Source of the DNA: Coriolopsis trogii
Lineage: Eukaryota > Basidiomycota > Agaricomycetes > Polyporales > Polyporaceae
Direction of reading: 5' to 3'
NCBI GenBank assembly: GCA_020543525.1
Contig: JAHYIO010000039.1
Coordinates: 1,364,001 to 1,428,000, forward strand
DNA: 64,000 bases
Positions 33,381 through 46,184 of this stretch are shown here, one piece after another (within the stretch, counting starts at the first letter, position 1; every line of letters starts with the position of its first letter). The notes beneath the pieces were generated by a model, which was not told the origin of the DNA, made no database searches, and saw only the letters and a program-made list of their open reading frames with translations. The position numbers and the translations under genes are program-made.

Positions 33381-35627
33381 TCATGACGCGCCCTGCTTGC
33401 TCGTTTGATGGTCCAGCTTGCTACTATCTTCTGCAGGGTTTCCGCGTCCCGATGCGGTAGACGAGTCAACAGTCGTGAGGCTGTCGACCGTAGCGTCCAC
33501 AGTATCATTGTTGATATTTGGCTGCGCGAAGCTCAGACGAGTCGAGGCGACGCGTCGAGGCTCGGTCGACAATGACGTCCGAGGGACGTCCCACATCTCC
33601 GCAACCGTGTGTGGCTCAGGCTGTGCGGGCACCGAGTTCAACTCGATGTCAGCGTTCATCCGTTTCCGGAGAGCACGCCTCGAGTTCAGCCTAACAGATC
33701 ATGGGCCCGGGGAGCGGAAGTCAGTCGACAGAGTAGCAATATAGTAGTAGTATGGCGAGGCTAAAAAAACGTACACGGCGAGTACAGAGGTAGCATACAG
33801 CTGGGTGCCGACGATGTTGACCCCAACGTAGATGAGGTTCCCCGGGAGGATGATCGCCTGTTTTCAATCCGAGTATGTCGGTCAGGGAGCAGAGCACACT
33901 TCAAAACTCATCGGGAAAGCGTACAAATATGAAGATAGCTAGGCCGACTAGGGTCGTCAAGAGACCTACGGCGCATGTCAGACCGAAGAAGCTGCCAACA
34001 CCGCAACATCACACATGTGCCACGGTGCCCCAAAGACACACCTGTGTTGATTGCATACAGAATGAGTACTTCAAGCGTTGAATCCGTACTGTGTGGAAAA
34101 CTGTGAGGGACGTATCAGGAATACGGTGTGCAAAGATCCGTACCGCTTGAACCCGGTGCGGCTCCTGAGCAGCACAGTGATGAGCGTTCCCGTGAGGATG
34201 GAGTCCGTGAGCACCGCGCCACCGATCAATACAGATGCGAGCCACTAGTATCAAATCGTCAGCGATGGTTTTGTAGCCTCCAACGAGAGCGAGTGCTCAC
34301 ACTCCAGTGTTTACTGTAATCGAGGAAGCCCGTGCGATACCTGCAGCGTTCAAGTCATAAAGAGTCCCCATATCACACCTAGGTGGGGCAATGTTCGCTC
34401 ACCCTACCACGGTGCCCACTTGAGACGAGAAGAGAGCGGGTAGAAAGTGAATTTGAGCAATCATGCAAGTGCTGTCGTACTACCTACGTACCGATGGTCA
34501 GGCCTGTGGTGTTGGAGATATTGTATAGCGTATTCGTGTTGGCGTGGAGATGAATTGGAGACATACCCATCATTGAAGTCATGATACACACCTATGAGGG
34601 CATAATCAGGAGGTGCATCGCGTCCTGTCGAGCAATGTCACTTACTGCTATGCACACAAGCCAACGGAATGCAGGTCCAACTGAGCGATCAATTGTGATT
34701 CGTGAGTCAGAAGAAACAAGGGAGAGCTAGAGACTTGACCGTACTGTACCACACGCGACGAGCGTAGAAACTGGCATGGCACGAGAACGACGAGTGAGCC
34801 ACAGAATAGCTTGGGTTGAATGAAACAACTCGCGCACCTTTGGCAAACGAAGTAAATGACGCCCTGAGCAGACTAACTCAACTTCTCATCGCTGGACGAG
34901 AGTTTTTCAGGCACTCACAGAAGTCGGGGTTAGGAGCTGAGGACCGATGTCCTTCGTGACCACTTAACACACAATATAAGAGGCAGACGGACGTACCCTC
35001 GTCGCCCTGGAAGATTAAAAGCACTGTTGAGCTTGCGCCGTCCTTCGCATGCCAGTATGCCAGTGGTAGTACTCACCAATATGCTACGGAAAGTGTGCTT
35101 GGGTTGAAATAATTGGAGACTAAGTGGTAATAGCTGAGAAGGTCACATCAGCGACGCAATCTGCCAAACTTCTGAGGCTTCACCTACCAAGACACGACCG
35201 TGATAACGACGTTCAGCGTCTCCAGAACCCTATAGTTGAGTTTGTCGGTGAAAGTCGAAAGGTTCGAGCTTGCTAATGTACACACCATAAGAATATCACC
35301 TAAAGGGGTCAGATTATGAATCATGTCAGAGACATTGAGCAACTGAAGTAGTTAGTTATCCCAGGCTATAGACACGTACCAACGAGATGAGGATAGAAGG
35401 ATCGGTGGGGTAGACCCGGAAATAGCGATAGGTTTGATGCACCGTGAGCCCATAGAGTCTATGTGTTGTCAATGGAGAGCACCATCCCGCAAAGTCGCGA
35501 GATTCACTCACATGAGTCCGAAAGCCATTCCTAAGAACAGCGCGCCATAAGTGTTGTCCAGTGCAGGCAGGACGATCATGTCTGCCACGCCCAGATTGGA
35601 TGCACTCTGCCCGTATTGATGGAACAT
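33381..35627 (-). CDS. DUF6534 multi-span membrane protein, complete
   Basis: More than ten small exons join down the minus strand. The first exon from ATG 35627 contains LDNTYGALFLGMAFGLIL, followed by LTVHQTYRYFRVYPTDPSI and VIFLWVLETLNVVITVVSC. Next are YYHLVSNYFNPSTLSVAYW, GVIYFVCQ, VGPAFRWLVC, and a late block with VLIGGAVLTDSILTGTLITV, RTGFKRTDSTLEVLILYAIN and LYATSVLAV. The last exon starts LNSRRALRKRM and ends at 33381. This pattern is the DUF6534 family, found in great numbers in Agaricomycetes. The family has about seven membrane spans; its function is not known. The cytosolic C-terminus has the AEMWDVPR motif also found in the truncated paralog at 27 kb. Confidence 0.82.
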
Positions 35628-36544
35628 GCTGCGTGATGGTAGCTTTGTGTGTCGGTTCGTGTAGTGTGAAAGGCAAAGCTGGGCTTGAGCGAAAGTGGGC
35701 TGATCTCGTCTCAGCTGTCGGTGAGACGTCGAGGGTCGGACATGCCGGTTAGCTTTATGCTCGCGCTCGCCGCCTGCTAGTACCCGGTGGTGTAAAGTTA
35801 GTATGGCACAATTCGTTTTGCCCTTGCGAACACAGCAAGAGAGCAGCCGCTTCGGGTCGACGGTTGCTTGAGTTCGGTAGGTAGTGCCAAACTTATCAAT
35901 GCCACTTCCCATCTGCTGAGATGCGTTCGGGGTCGGAGCCGAGGGCGCTGGAGTTGACCGTGCTGTGGCCTGGCCGGAGAGCATTGGACTGTGAAGGTGA
36001 GACACGCACGGAGCACACGCACATCCAATCGCTCACTCAGTTGTGAGGCCGATGTCAGAGGGATTCGTCCGGATGTCTGTTGACCTCCGGCGGGGGCGGT
36101 GGCGAACTCGCTACAGTCCACCCTCCGAGCTCGCCTACCTGCACTGCCACTCTGAAGGTCGACATTTGGCAGGTCTCCGACGTGTTTCTCTATAGCAGAC
36201 ACGAGGTCGGAGACGGCCACGATGCGGTATGTGAGACAGGAAAGAAACCTAGATAAGTCGTCGCTTCAGATAGCATACTGCCACCCGCTTTGTTTTCTTA
36301 TATCTACCCGCATTCCGCGGAACAAGCGTGAGCCGATTCAATCCTGACTGACTGGTAGAATAATTACCTGACCTAGTACCCAGTACGGTCGCTGTGATGA
36401 AACTCGGCATAGTGTCGTGAATCTTTGTGTGTAGGGATCAATTCATTCTTTCACTGACGCCCGACGCTCGCGAACAATTCTTGCAGTCTGCATGATACCA
36501 CATATTCACCGCCTGTCTACTCGCGCATCGCTGAGATGGCAGGC
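35628..36544. other. Intergenic between the DUF6534 gene and ligase 2
   Basis: It holds the DUF6534 promoter and the 3' UTR of ligase 2. Minus-strand ORFs here have no start, splice series or known motif that I can link to either gene. Confidence 0.4.
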
Positions 36545-39209
36545 TAGAGTTTGGACTTGACCGCGAGAAGGGAGGGCGTTTGTCTAGCGCGATCTCTCAG
36601 GACGCGACGCAGCAGCTTCCCGCTCGGGTTCTTGGGGATCACGTCGACGAACTGCACACCCGCGAGGTGCTTGTACCGAGCCTTATGTTCGGAGACGTAC
36701 TGGTCAACACATTCAAATTCAACAACGAGAGCATACTACCCGCAAAGACCAGACGTCACTCACCTTCAGAAGCTTCTCTCTCATCCTCTGTTGTTCCATC
36801 CAATTGTTGTGCACGCGCTCCGCTACCGGAGGCGCGGGCACCACAAAAGCAAAAGGACGCTCGCCGCTGAAGTCATCCTGCACAGGGACAACGCAGACAT
36901 CTACAACATCGGGGTGGTCGAGAAGGAGACCCTCAAGCTCAGAGGGAGCAACTTGGAAACCGCGGACCTTGATGAGTTCCTTGATGCGGTCGACGACAAA
37001 GACATCTTTGCGCTCGTTGATCATCACTTCGTCCCCTGTTCGTAGCCATCTGAACGAAGCTCGAGGTAAGTTGCAGAGCGCATGCTGAGATCGACACGAG
37101 TGGCGAGACAGTCCGACGTCACTTACCCGTTCACGAATGTCTCGGCGGTCCTGCATGAAAATATCGACGTCAATAATTCTTGGAGGGAAACGCCGAATAA
37201 AGCTCTTGCACTCACGCCCCGGGGTTGTCTAAATATCCGAGCGACATTGAAGGCGTCTTGACTTGTAGCTCACCGAGCTCGTTGAAGCTCGCGAAGCTAC
37301 CGTCCGCCTTGACGACGCGTGCAACGATGCCAGGAAGAAGTAGACCGGCTGAGCCGGGCGTACCGACCAATCTGCCCACTTCGTAGAACGTCACCCCGGT
37401 TGCAACCTCAGTCATCCCTAATATGTCTTCCTCGTCAGACCCGCTGTAGCTCAATGGTGAACTGCAGAGATGACCGACCGTATCCCTGACCGATGTAAGA
37501 GTTTGGGAGAAGTTGTACGAGCCGTTCGGTGAGCTCGGCGCTGAGGGGCGCTGCACCAGAGCTCAACGCATACACCGAGGTGAGATCGTATTCCTTCACC
37601 AAGGGGCTCTGTCAATCTATCAATATAAGTTCACACCTAATCTCATACGGAGAATCACCTTGCATAGCAGGATAGCTTGAGGCGGCACAACACTGAAGCC
37701 ATTCGCTGAGTACTGAGTTGGTAATGTATATGGGCAGGGAAGTCTCACTAGAGGTGAGTAACGCGATATTGTTGGATGCTCTGTAGCATGCGCTGAAGTG
37801 AGAACTTCGGAGAGACAACTACGGTGCTCTGTGTCAAGGCGTCAGTAACGGACGAACAACCTCCCCACTATACAAAAACACTCACCCGGAGGAATATGCT
37901 GGCAAACAGGACCATATGCAAGCCATACGCATCTACATCCGCAACATCTATCACTCCACCCTAGAGGCCGTCCAGACACCTACTCACGGTAGAAAGGCAG
38001 AACTACGTGTTTGTGGGGATGAGATCCAGATAAGCGAACACAATTGGGTACATACCACCGTATGTGACACTTCCCGGGCGATACGGCTTCCACTTAAGTG
38101 GCAGACTATCGTCGTTCAGTCGTAGATGTTGCGCGATCTGTACCACATTAACAATGATGCTGTAATGGCTGATCATCACCGCCTATTGGAGTATCAGTCT
38201 GTGACGCATATGCACACCTGTATCATGTCATACCTTCGGTTTACCCGTAGTACCGCTAGAGAAGGAGAGGAGAGCGAGCTTCTTCTTGGATTCTCCAGGA
38301 CTGAGACGGAAATCTTTGTATCGTTGTGGTTGCTTGAGGCCCTCTATAACCAAGTCCTGCACGTCAGGATACTTTGATCCAGGGATGGGTTCGAGTGATA
38401 CGATCCGATCTTCAGGCAGGCCTACCGCACGCGCAGCTTCTAGAGCAACAGGCAGCACGGACGGATGTGTGATGATCATACGTGCCTTGGTCAGACGAAG
38501 TTGGTGTGTCAGCTCTTCGCCGGTATACATAGGATTCGCAGTCCTGCGCGGCTCTGTCAGCTCCACGATTATATTACAATGCAAGGGTATCGAGCCTCAC
38601 GTAGCGACCCCGCCAAGCCTGTGCACTGCCCTATAAAGTAGTTATAGCTTGTCAGAAAGACGAAGAGAGACAGACAAGGGTCTGCCACATACGTACCATA
38701 CAGCAACAACGTAGTCTGGAGGCAAGTCATCAGGTCCTCGCTATACGGGACAGTTCATAAAGGCACCCACCGACGTGATTCGGGCTGAATATGCACACTA
38801 GCGAAGATCTGAATACCCCATATCGTAGATTATAGCTCGACATACCAGCGTCATCTCGTTCTACATTCGAATACAGCGACGTCAGCGAGTCTGGTCGGTC
38901 GAATAACGGACAACGCGTGACAGACCTATGCTCCATCGTATCTCGAGCGCGTTCGCAACCCCATGCACACGAGCCCGTATCTGCGAGGATAGAGCGGTAT
39001 GAGCTCGATGACACTGTTCATAGGCAGAAGGAACCGGTACATACCTCATTCGAGCCTATCTGCCTCCCCGATCCCTCCTCAACGAGCACTGGTTGTATAC
39101 GATTCCATATTGGCCGCACAGGGTGTTGGCCATCCAGAATGAACTGCTCAATCGTCATATCCTCTGGCACCGGGAAAAGCGGCCCTCCATCACCGTGAAT
39201 CTCGGCCAT
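36545..39209 (-). CDS. Acyl-CoA synthetase, 4-coumarate-CoA-ligase-like (ligase 2), peroxisomal PTS1 SKL
   Basis: A many-exon gene starts at ATG 39209 with MAEIHGDGGPLFPVPEDM, paralogous to the starts of ligases 1 and 3. Motifs in order: NPMYTGEELTHQLRLTKA; the P-loop [10 protein letters not shown] (near 38235); [22 protein letters not shown], whose last part is rebuilt across an intron at 37427-37485; [40 protein letters not shown]; and [12 protein letters not shown]. The last residues are VKSKL, a canonical type 1 peroxisomal targeting signal. The enzyme should adenylate a carboxylic acid and form its CoA ester within peroxisomes. It lies head-to-tail with ligase 3, 700 bp away, which points to tandem duplication. 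Confidence 0.87.
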
Positions 39210-39909
39210 ATTGTCAGTGTCAGTGTCGTGTTGTACAGGTCACCGCAGTTGGTGGGAGGTTCGAAGAACGGTGCGTAGTTGGCAATGCCATCCAGTCCCC
39301 TCTCGTGTATTAATATGCGAGCGTAAGCAGAAGAAGCCCTGCATGAGGTGCCTACCGAGGTCACGCGGGTGCCATACTTCCCTAGAGCATTGGTTCTGGG
39401 CGTCGACCCGTGAGATGGTGTAACCGCACCCGGTACGCATCGTCCCTACTTAGAGACCACGTCGAAATGGACGAAAAAAGATTCTCGTACTGAGGAGGAA
39501 TTTTTGGACTGACCTCTATCGTCGGCAGCTGCCAGCTGCTCGCACCCTGGGACTCTAGCGTTGGGCGATCAAAGCAGCCACTAAATGAGAACGGCCCACG
39601 ATTGAGAACGCAAAGTATAGGATGCAGCTGGTCTGTGGGTGGTTGGATGGCTCGGCCGTAGTCGATGGTAGAAGACAACCTGGAGGCATGGGCGCTTCGC
39701 GTGCTATCTGAATCCATGAAGTTCCGAACTAATCCCAAATCGTTGCTTAGCCGGCATCAAAGCCAAGTATGTATAGTACATAGCAATAACATGTTCGACC
39801 TGCGCGTGCTATACTACCTGCGCACGAATGCAATGGTTTCGGTCACCCTAATCTTGAAACATGATCTCGAGACGTCTGTCTAAGCATGGGTTATATGACT
39901 ATGGCGGAC
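39210..39909. other. Intergenic between the two tandem ligases
   Basis: It contains the ligase 2 promoter and the ligase 3 3' UTR. No coding series is seen on either strand. Confidence 0.45.
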
Positions 39910-42485
39910 TTAGAGCTTCGCCCTCTCTTTCGATCCCGGCTGAACAAGCTTGATCCTGCCCTCCTGCAACCCCTCTTTCAGGCGGTCGCGCAGAAGCCGC
40001 CGAAGCAGCTTCCCACTGGGGTTCTTCGGCACAACCTCAATGAACTCGATTCCAGCCAGCCACTTGTATTGCGTCTTGTGGTCCGAAACGTACTGTGGGA
40101 CGGCATTTGCGTCAGCACCGGACAACCGATCCGAGTATATAAGTCGCAGGAACACAAACCTTCAGGATGCTCTTGCGCACACGCTCTTCTTCCTTGCTGT
40201 CCTTGGAGACGCGCTGCCGCACGTTCTCGTGGAGCGAGACGAACGCGAACGGCAGCTCGCCACTGTAGTCGTCCGGCGCGGCGACGACGCATACGTCCGC
40301 GATGTCCGGGTGGTCGAGCAAATGGCCCTCGAGTTCCGCAGGCGCGACTTGGAAACCCCGCACCTTGATCAGTTCCTACAACGATAATCCCAGTCTGTCA
40401 GCCATTGAGCCTTCCAATCCATCAGAGTGAGCAATTAGTACAGACCTTGATCCGATCGACGATGAACAACTCCTTCTTCTCGTTCACGTACCCCTCGTCG
40501 CCCGTGTACACCCACCCGTCCTTGAACGTCTCCGCCGTCGCCTGCGGGTTATCCAAATACCCAATCGCCATGCTCGGACCTGTCACCACGAGCTGGCCTT
40601 GCGCCCCTATGCCACCCCAGGTCCCATCCGCCTTCAGAATCCGACATGCGACTCCCGGGATGAGACGCCCGGCGGACCCGGGGGTGCCGACGCGCATGTC
40701 GAGCTGCGGGAAAGAGAAGGTGGTACACGTCTCGGTCATGCCGTACCCTTGGCCGATCCCGCTGTTCTTGAGCACGCGTGCGACTTGGTTCGTCAGCTCG
40801 GGGCTGAGTGGGGCGGCGCCGCTCGTCAGCATCTTGACTCCGTCGAGATTGTAGTTCTTCACTGCCGGGTGCTGGACAAGTGTGCCGCGTCTTGTTAGTC
40901 TGATGTATGATGGGGTATTCAACCTAGGGCTTACTTTGCAGAGCAGAACGACCATAGGCGGCACGAGGCTGATAAACACGGATCGTCAATAACCTATCTG
41001 GCGAGAAATCCTATAGAAAACCATACGCGAGGTGTGCGACTTTGTACCGCTGCACGCTCTTGAGCATGTTCTCGAAGTTGAACCGCGACACGATCACGAG
41101 CGTGATCTGCAAGTTCGTCAACACCAACAAATATACACGAAATATACATCTGGACGCACCCCCGAGAAGCAGTAAAAATGCAAGCTGACGACAATGCCGT
41201 AGATGTCTACGTTCAGATCGCATGAGTACGCACAGCTATGGCAAAGTACGGTCAGAACGCACGGTAGAAGGGGAGCACTGTCCGAAGAAAGAAGGTCAGG
41301 CAAACATATAGTCACACAGGCTTGTGTATGCGTACCTCCAAGGGCAACATCACCAGGTCGATACAGCTTCTGGTCGAGCGGTTTGTCCGCATCGCGTGTG
41401 TTGATGTACTGCTTCATCTGGACGCAGTTCGCGATGACCGCATAGTGCGGAATCATAACAGCCTTGGGCTTTCCCGTCGTCCCGCTCGAGAAGAAGAGAA
41501 GCGCGAGCTTCGTCTTACCCTCTCCCGGCTTGAGGCGCGGCTCCGAGTACCGCTTCGGCTGGGCGAGCCCTTCCTTGACGAGATCGGTCACCGTGAGGTG
41601 GTGGTCGCCCTTGATAGAATCGAAGAGCACGACGCGGTCGTCGCGGATACCGGCCTTCTTCGCGGCCTCGAGACCGATCTGCAGGGAGTCGGGGTGGACG
41701 AAGAGGACGGTGGCCTTGGCTGTCTGGATCTGGTAGACGAGCTCGTCGGCGGTATAGGACGGGTTTGCGCCGCTGAAAATGACCATAGTTGTCGTATACG
41801 GCATATGTAGAGGGGTTAGGCGGGACTACTTACGTGACGATTCCCCCCACGCGATGTGTTGCCCTGCATATTCACGCCGGCAAACATGAGTGTTCTGGCT
41901 ACAGACTACATTGAACATCAACATCGTACCATATCACGGTTGGATAGTCTGCAACATGATCTTCAGATCATTGTCCAAGTGAAATATAGGCCAGGATACG
42001 CACCGACGTGATTTGGGCCAAAGACGCAGACTGGACTTGAAGTATCGGTCTCTGATACACTTCAACACATTGATGTGGCGAAACACATACCGACGTCGTT
42101 ATTACCTTCGCAACTGACCGTCAGCCTTCGCGTCCAGCGATTGATGCGGTGGGACTCACCGATGTTCCAGCGGATATGGAGCGCGTTCGCGAGGCCTGAC
42201 ACTCGGGCCCGGACCTACACGCACACCCATCATGGTCAGCGCCCGTTTCTCCCTCCTTCCACCACTCCGCAAGCTGCACCAAGGACCCGGTTTGGTGCTC
42301 ACCTGGTCTCCGGTCACTTCATGGCCTGTTGCATCCTCCACGAACCAAGTCGGACTCCGATGCTGCTGCGCCTCGCCTCCAAGAGGATGATGCGTGTCCA
42401 AGAAGAACTGGGGGATGGTCAGGTCGTCCGGAATGAACGCGAGAGGGCCCCCGTCGCCATAGATCGTCGGTATGCTTTCCGTCAT
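39910..42485 (-). CDS. Acyl-CoA synthetase, 4-coumarate-CoA-ligase-like (ligase 3), PTS1-like AKL
   Basis: The start at 42485 reads [17 protein letters not shown]. It is followed by the family blocks [18 protein letters not shown], the P-loop [17 protein letters not shown] (near 41460), [67 protein letters not shown] and [14 protein letters not shown]. It ends with S-K-E-R-A-K-L; AKL is a functional type of PTS1 signal. All core residues of the ANL superfamily appear intact, so the enzyme should be active. The motif sequence is closer to ligase 2 in layout, but the tail [10 protein letters not shown] is longer. Exons are short with introns of about 50-90 bp. The acid substrate cannot be read from sequence. 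Confidence 0.87.
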
Positions 42486-43308
42486 TGCCTCGTCGTCGGC
42501 CTCTAGACGCGTTCAAGATAACGGGAGGTGGTAGGACGTGTCCAGGTACGTCTCGGGAACGTTTCCCAGGAGAATCACGGGCAGGTACTAGTAGGGCGTC
42601 GAACTCAATTTCAAGGGATGCACCCCTGAAGCAGCGAGAGGAGGTCAAGGCAGCAAGGCACAACTGTCTCAGCCACCGAGCGCAACCCCGTTGGCCTTTA
42701 AGGCAGCCGTCATCACGCTTGCCGACGAGGCGTCCAGTCAGCGCACGTCCGACGTCGTCTTCGGCGGGAAACATATCCGTGGTCACGCGGTCCCATTCTG
42801 ACCGTGCTAACCTCGCATCGGCTCATTTTCCCTCCTTGATGCGGAACGATCGGCCGGCATGGCGTATGTATGTATCCGAATGGCAAGATGGCAAGATGAA
42901 GTTCAAGACAATGAAACTGAGGAGGGCGCTTCTCTGCGAGGTCATTACACGAGCCCCTACTCAACGCCAAGGGCGTAAACATCGCCAATTGAGATAGACA
43001 GCATCCTTCTATGGCACCGCCAACGCGGCCTCAGTCAAGTCAAAGCTCGAACTCCATCTCCTGTCTCCTTATCTTGCCAAGCAAGCTATTTGGTCGTGAC
43101 GGCCGCAGCATTGCTATGCATGAACTAAAGGGAGGCGGCGGGGTCTGGTGATGCAAATGTGGGGAAGGCGTATAGGGTCGATCGATCAGGTGCGGGGAAG
43201 GGGGCGTGCCTCAACATAAGCTTGCTCACGTTGTAGCAGATCCCAAGCCGCTGTGTTCTCAGCCGCAGACACTTTGTCTGCCAGTCACGCTCGCATCACT
43301 GAGGTAAC
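42486..43308. other. Upstream region of ligase 3, up to the MITE
   Basis: It probably contains the ligase 3 promoter. The ORFs here do not splice to a recognised protein. Confidence 0.4.
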
Positions 43309-43310
43309 TA

Positions 43311-43743
43311 CAGTCGAAACCCTCTTATCCCATACCTCCGATAACCCATAACCTCTAATATCCCATAGATTTTGCCGGGTCCCGAGTTGGTTCTATGGGG
43401 CAAATCCCATAACCTCCCATAACCCTTAACCCATAGCCTTTGCTGGCCAAAAACCCATAGGTTTTATCATTTTGTATCCCGAAAGTGTGCCTTGAGCTAG
43501 GTTTATGGGGCTCAAAATCTTCGTCTGCTTACAGTTTATAGGTATAAAACGCTGTTCTAGGTGATTGGAAGCAAGACTGAACGTTGAGAATTCGTGGACC
43601 CTGGTGTTATCGGGCGCTTGAGTCATGATAACAGGTTATAGGATCGAGCGCTCGACGAGCGCCTCCTCTCGTAGCCCATAACCTCCGAAAACCCATAGTT
43701 TTGGGCTTCTCCCGAGAGGTATGGGATAAGAGGGTTTCGACTG
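43311..43743. mobile_element. Pogo/Tc1-type MITE, 433 bp
   Basis: The ends are a perfect 28-bp inverted repeat beginning CAGTCGAAACCCTCTTATCC at 43311-43338 and 43716-43743. The element is flanked by TA on each side (43309-43310 and 43744-43745), the Tc1/mariner/pogo target duplication. The CAGT start and the CTCTTAT core resemble pogo-like terminal repeats. The interior is AT-richer than its surroundings and contains many CCCATAACC or CCCATAG words in both orientations. No transposase is encoded, so it depends on an autonomous relative elsewhere. Confidence 0.85.
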
Positions 43744-43745
43744 TA

Positions 43746-44677
43746 GTAGTAAAACCTGCAAAGCACTTATCAGTCCTCGGTTCGTTCCAAGTGATCCCGA
43801 GATGATATCGCTCTCTGCCGCCGGCGTACTGAGGCTCTCGTTGGTGATTAGACTAATATGCCTTTGGTCCAGGCAACATTGGCAAGGCTGCCCGTGTGAT
43901 CGCGTGCGTGTCTCGCGGGCAGGTTTGACGAGAGATGTACATAGAATGCTCCGGTTCCTGCCGCGCGCGATCGCGTCTGCTGAAAAGGTATGGACCATCA
44001 GGCAATGCAGCAGCTTTCGTCTATCGAAGGCTTGTCGCACTGGCTTAAGCCCTACGTATGTGTTAGCTAGCGTACGCTAGTCTTACTAGTCTATCGTTGT
44101 TGAGCTGACAATGCAAAGGGCCTCCAAGGCGACCATCCCTAAGAAGCCTATAGAGCCGCTGTTTCTTGCGACTTTCGAGCAATCACGCGGGCGTGGCTTC
44201 CCAGATGCTTTCCCGCGGCATCGCTCGTCTAGATGCGATATCGCTGTGAACCGTGAAGCTTCTCAGGATTCTCTCTTTGTAATCTGGCAGACGTTGACAG
44301 CAGTGGTGAATCATACCAAGTGTCTTCACTACATAGCTGCTGTGCCGGTTGCTCCCTGCATGATGGTTCTTGGGCAATTAGGTAACTCACGGATCTCCCA
44401 CACACTCGCACTACCACCCACGAACATGATTTAGGACTCGATTCGGGGGTCAAACTGCATTTGGTAGTAAATCAAGAGGGCTCACATGAGTCGTATATCC
44501 GTTTGCGAACCCAATGTCGAGATCGCCAGGCTGGAGCGACTCGAATGAAGCCTGGTGCCAATGTCCGAAGAGCTGTATTATCATGTTACAACGGCACACA
44601 AACGCGCATACATACACATCAACCAATCTCTCTAACCACATGCACGCACGCATCCATTATTCAATAAATTCTGACAC
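43746..44677. other. Intergenic between the MITE and the molybdopterin-binding-domain gene
   Basis: One plus-strand ORF of about 107 codons (44111-44434) has no recognisable feature and I do not call it. A palindromic stretch with CTAGCGTACGCTAG lies at 44066-44079. The last 250 bases are likely 3' UTR of the minus-strand gene. Confidence 0.4.
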
Positions 44678-46184
44678 CTAGAGCGCCGCCTTCTCCTTCC
44701 TTGCCTCCTCCTCGCTGACAAGTCGGCCCTGGAGCTCGCGCGCGACCTCCTCAGCAAGCTCCTTCACCGCCGCGGCGTCCCGCCCGATGAGCGAGACGTA
44801 GACGCCCTTTGACAGGAGCGGGTACGAGCCGACGCGCACCCCGGCCTGTTTCGTGCGCGCCTGGAGCGCGGTGAGGAACGGCGCAATGGAGGATTCGGGC
44901 AGTCTACGTTTTCATCGTCAAGCACCATCCATGAGACACGAGAGCTGGCACAGCAGTGACATGAAGGGCAGCACTTACGATGTGAAGATCTGTTGGCGGA
45001 ATGGGCGTTCTTCTGGAGGTGGGAGCGGCAGGTAGGGCACAAGTCCGTCCAGCATGCGCTGGAACAGTTTCGGGATCCCGGGGAAGACGCACAGCTTTCC
45101 CTCCAAGCGCACTACGGGCTAAAATGTGCAGTGTGCATCAGCAACAGTTCGCGCTTCCAGATGACCTGAGGATCGGTGGGTTAAAAGGGGGACTTACAAC
45201 CCATACGTCGGGCGCGATGTACAGGACTTCCGCTTTGGCGGGGAAGAGTGCCATACGTTCGCGTGCCGCCCGCTGCTCCTCGGTTTGGTTCGCGATGTCA
45301 GGCCGATGTTTGATCATTTCGTTCATCCTCCGGATCGTCTCCGCATGGTGTTCCAGAGGTTGGTTGAACGCTGCGGCCAGTGATTGGTAGGTGATGTCTT
45401 TAGGCGCGGCATGTAAGTCGTCGACACGGATACATGCATTCATGGCTGGAGAATGCAGTGCGTACCGTCGTGGGTGGGTCCAATGCCTCCAGAGGTGATG
45501 ACGAAGTCATACTTCTGGACGAGCCGGCGCGCGGCCTCGACTCTGCGCGAGCATATGTACATCAGCGCATACGCCCACCTACATGCGAGTCGCAACGTAC
45601 ATGTCCTCCTCTTCGTCAGGAATCACTTCAATACGCTTCCTATATGCGCGAGATAAACGGGGTCAGCGGCAACGCAAACGCGTGCAAGAAGTTCTCCGAT
45701 AAACACTCACAGGTCGATCCCATTCTCGAAGCAGAACCGCGCGAAGTAGTTCGAATTCCGGTCAAGCGTCTTGCCATTCAAGATCTCATCTCTATTGCGC
45801 GCATACACGCACAACGCCAGTTGTCAGTAAAATGCGGAGAACACAGGGGCGAAACTTGCAGTGGTAGGAGTAGGGGAGGACGGGGAGAGTAGTCCGCACA
45901 AGGCCCGGTGGGAGCGCGCGGGGGTCCATGGTACCCGCACATCCCGTCCCGCACACTCCGCGCGTCCTCCAGACAACACACAGCGAGGACGAGTCCGAGG
46001 ACACCACGTACCCTATCATCAACGCCGCCGCCGTCTTGATATACCTTCCCTCCCCCAGCGGATTCTTCGGCACAGGCGAGGTCGGCCAGTTGAACTGCGG
46101 CTGCTCCGGCGCGCTCGGAGTCGTACTAGCAGACGGGTCCGCGGGCACGTCCTTGGCGGCTCCAGTAGCAGTCGTCGTGGACAT
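44678..46184 (-). CDS. Molybdopterin-binding (MoaB/CinA-like) domain protein
   Basis: Exons from ATG 46184 read MSTTTATGAAKDVPADPS, then PKNPLGEGRYIKTAAALMIG, DEILNGKTLDRNSNYFARF and FENGIDLKRIEVIPDEEEDI. Next are FVITSGGIGPTHD, DITYQSLAAAFNQPLEHH, VVRLEGKLCVFPGIPKLFQR and LPESSIAPFLTAL. The G-D-E-I-L-N-G-K and S-G-G-I-G-P-T-H-D pair is the signature of the MPT-binding fold of CinA and of the N-terminal half of FAD synthases. In fungi such stand-alone proteins probably act on nucleotide-type cofactors (NMN or FAD hydrolysis); the exact reaction is not settled. In-frame sequence upstream of the chosen ATG is basic and Ser-rich and could form a mitochondrial presequence if a start further upstream is used. 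Confidence 0.82.

Noticed and set aside
44111..44434. Plus-strand ORF of 107 codons
   Set aside because: No domain, signal or splice partner; composition is not distinct from intergenic sequence.
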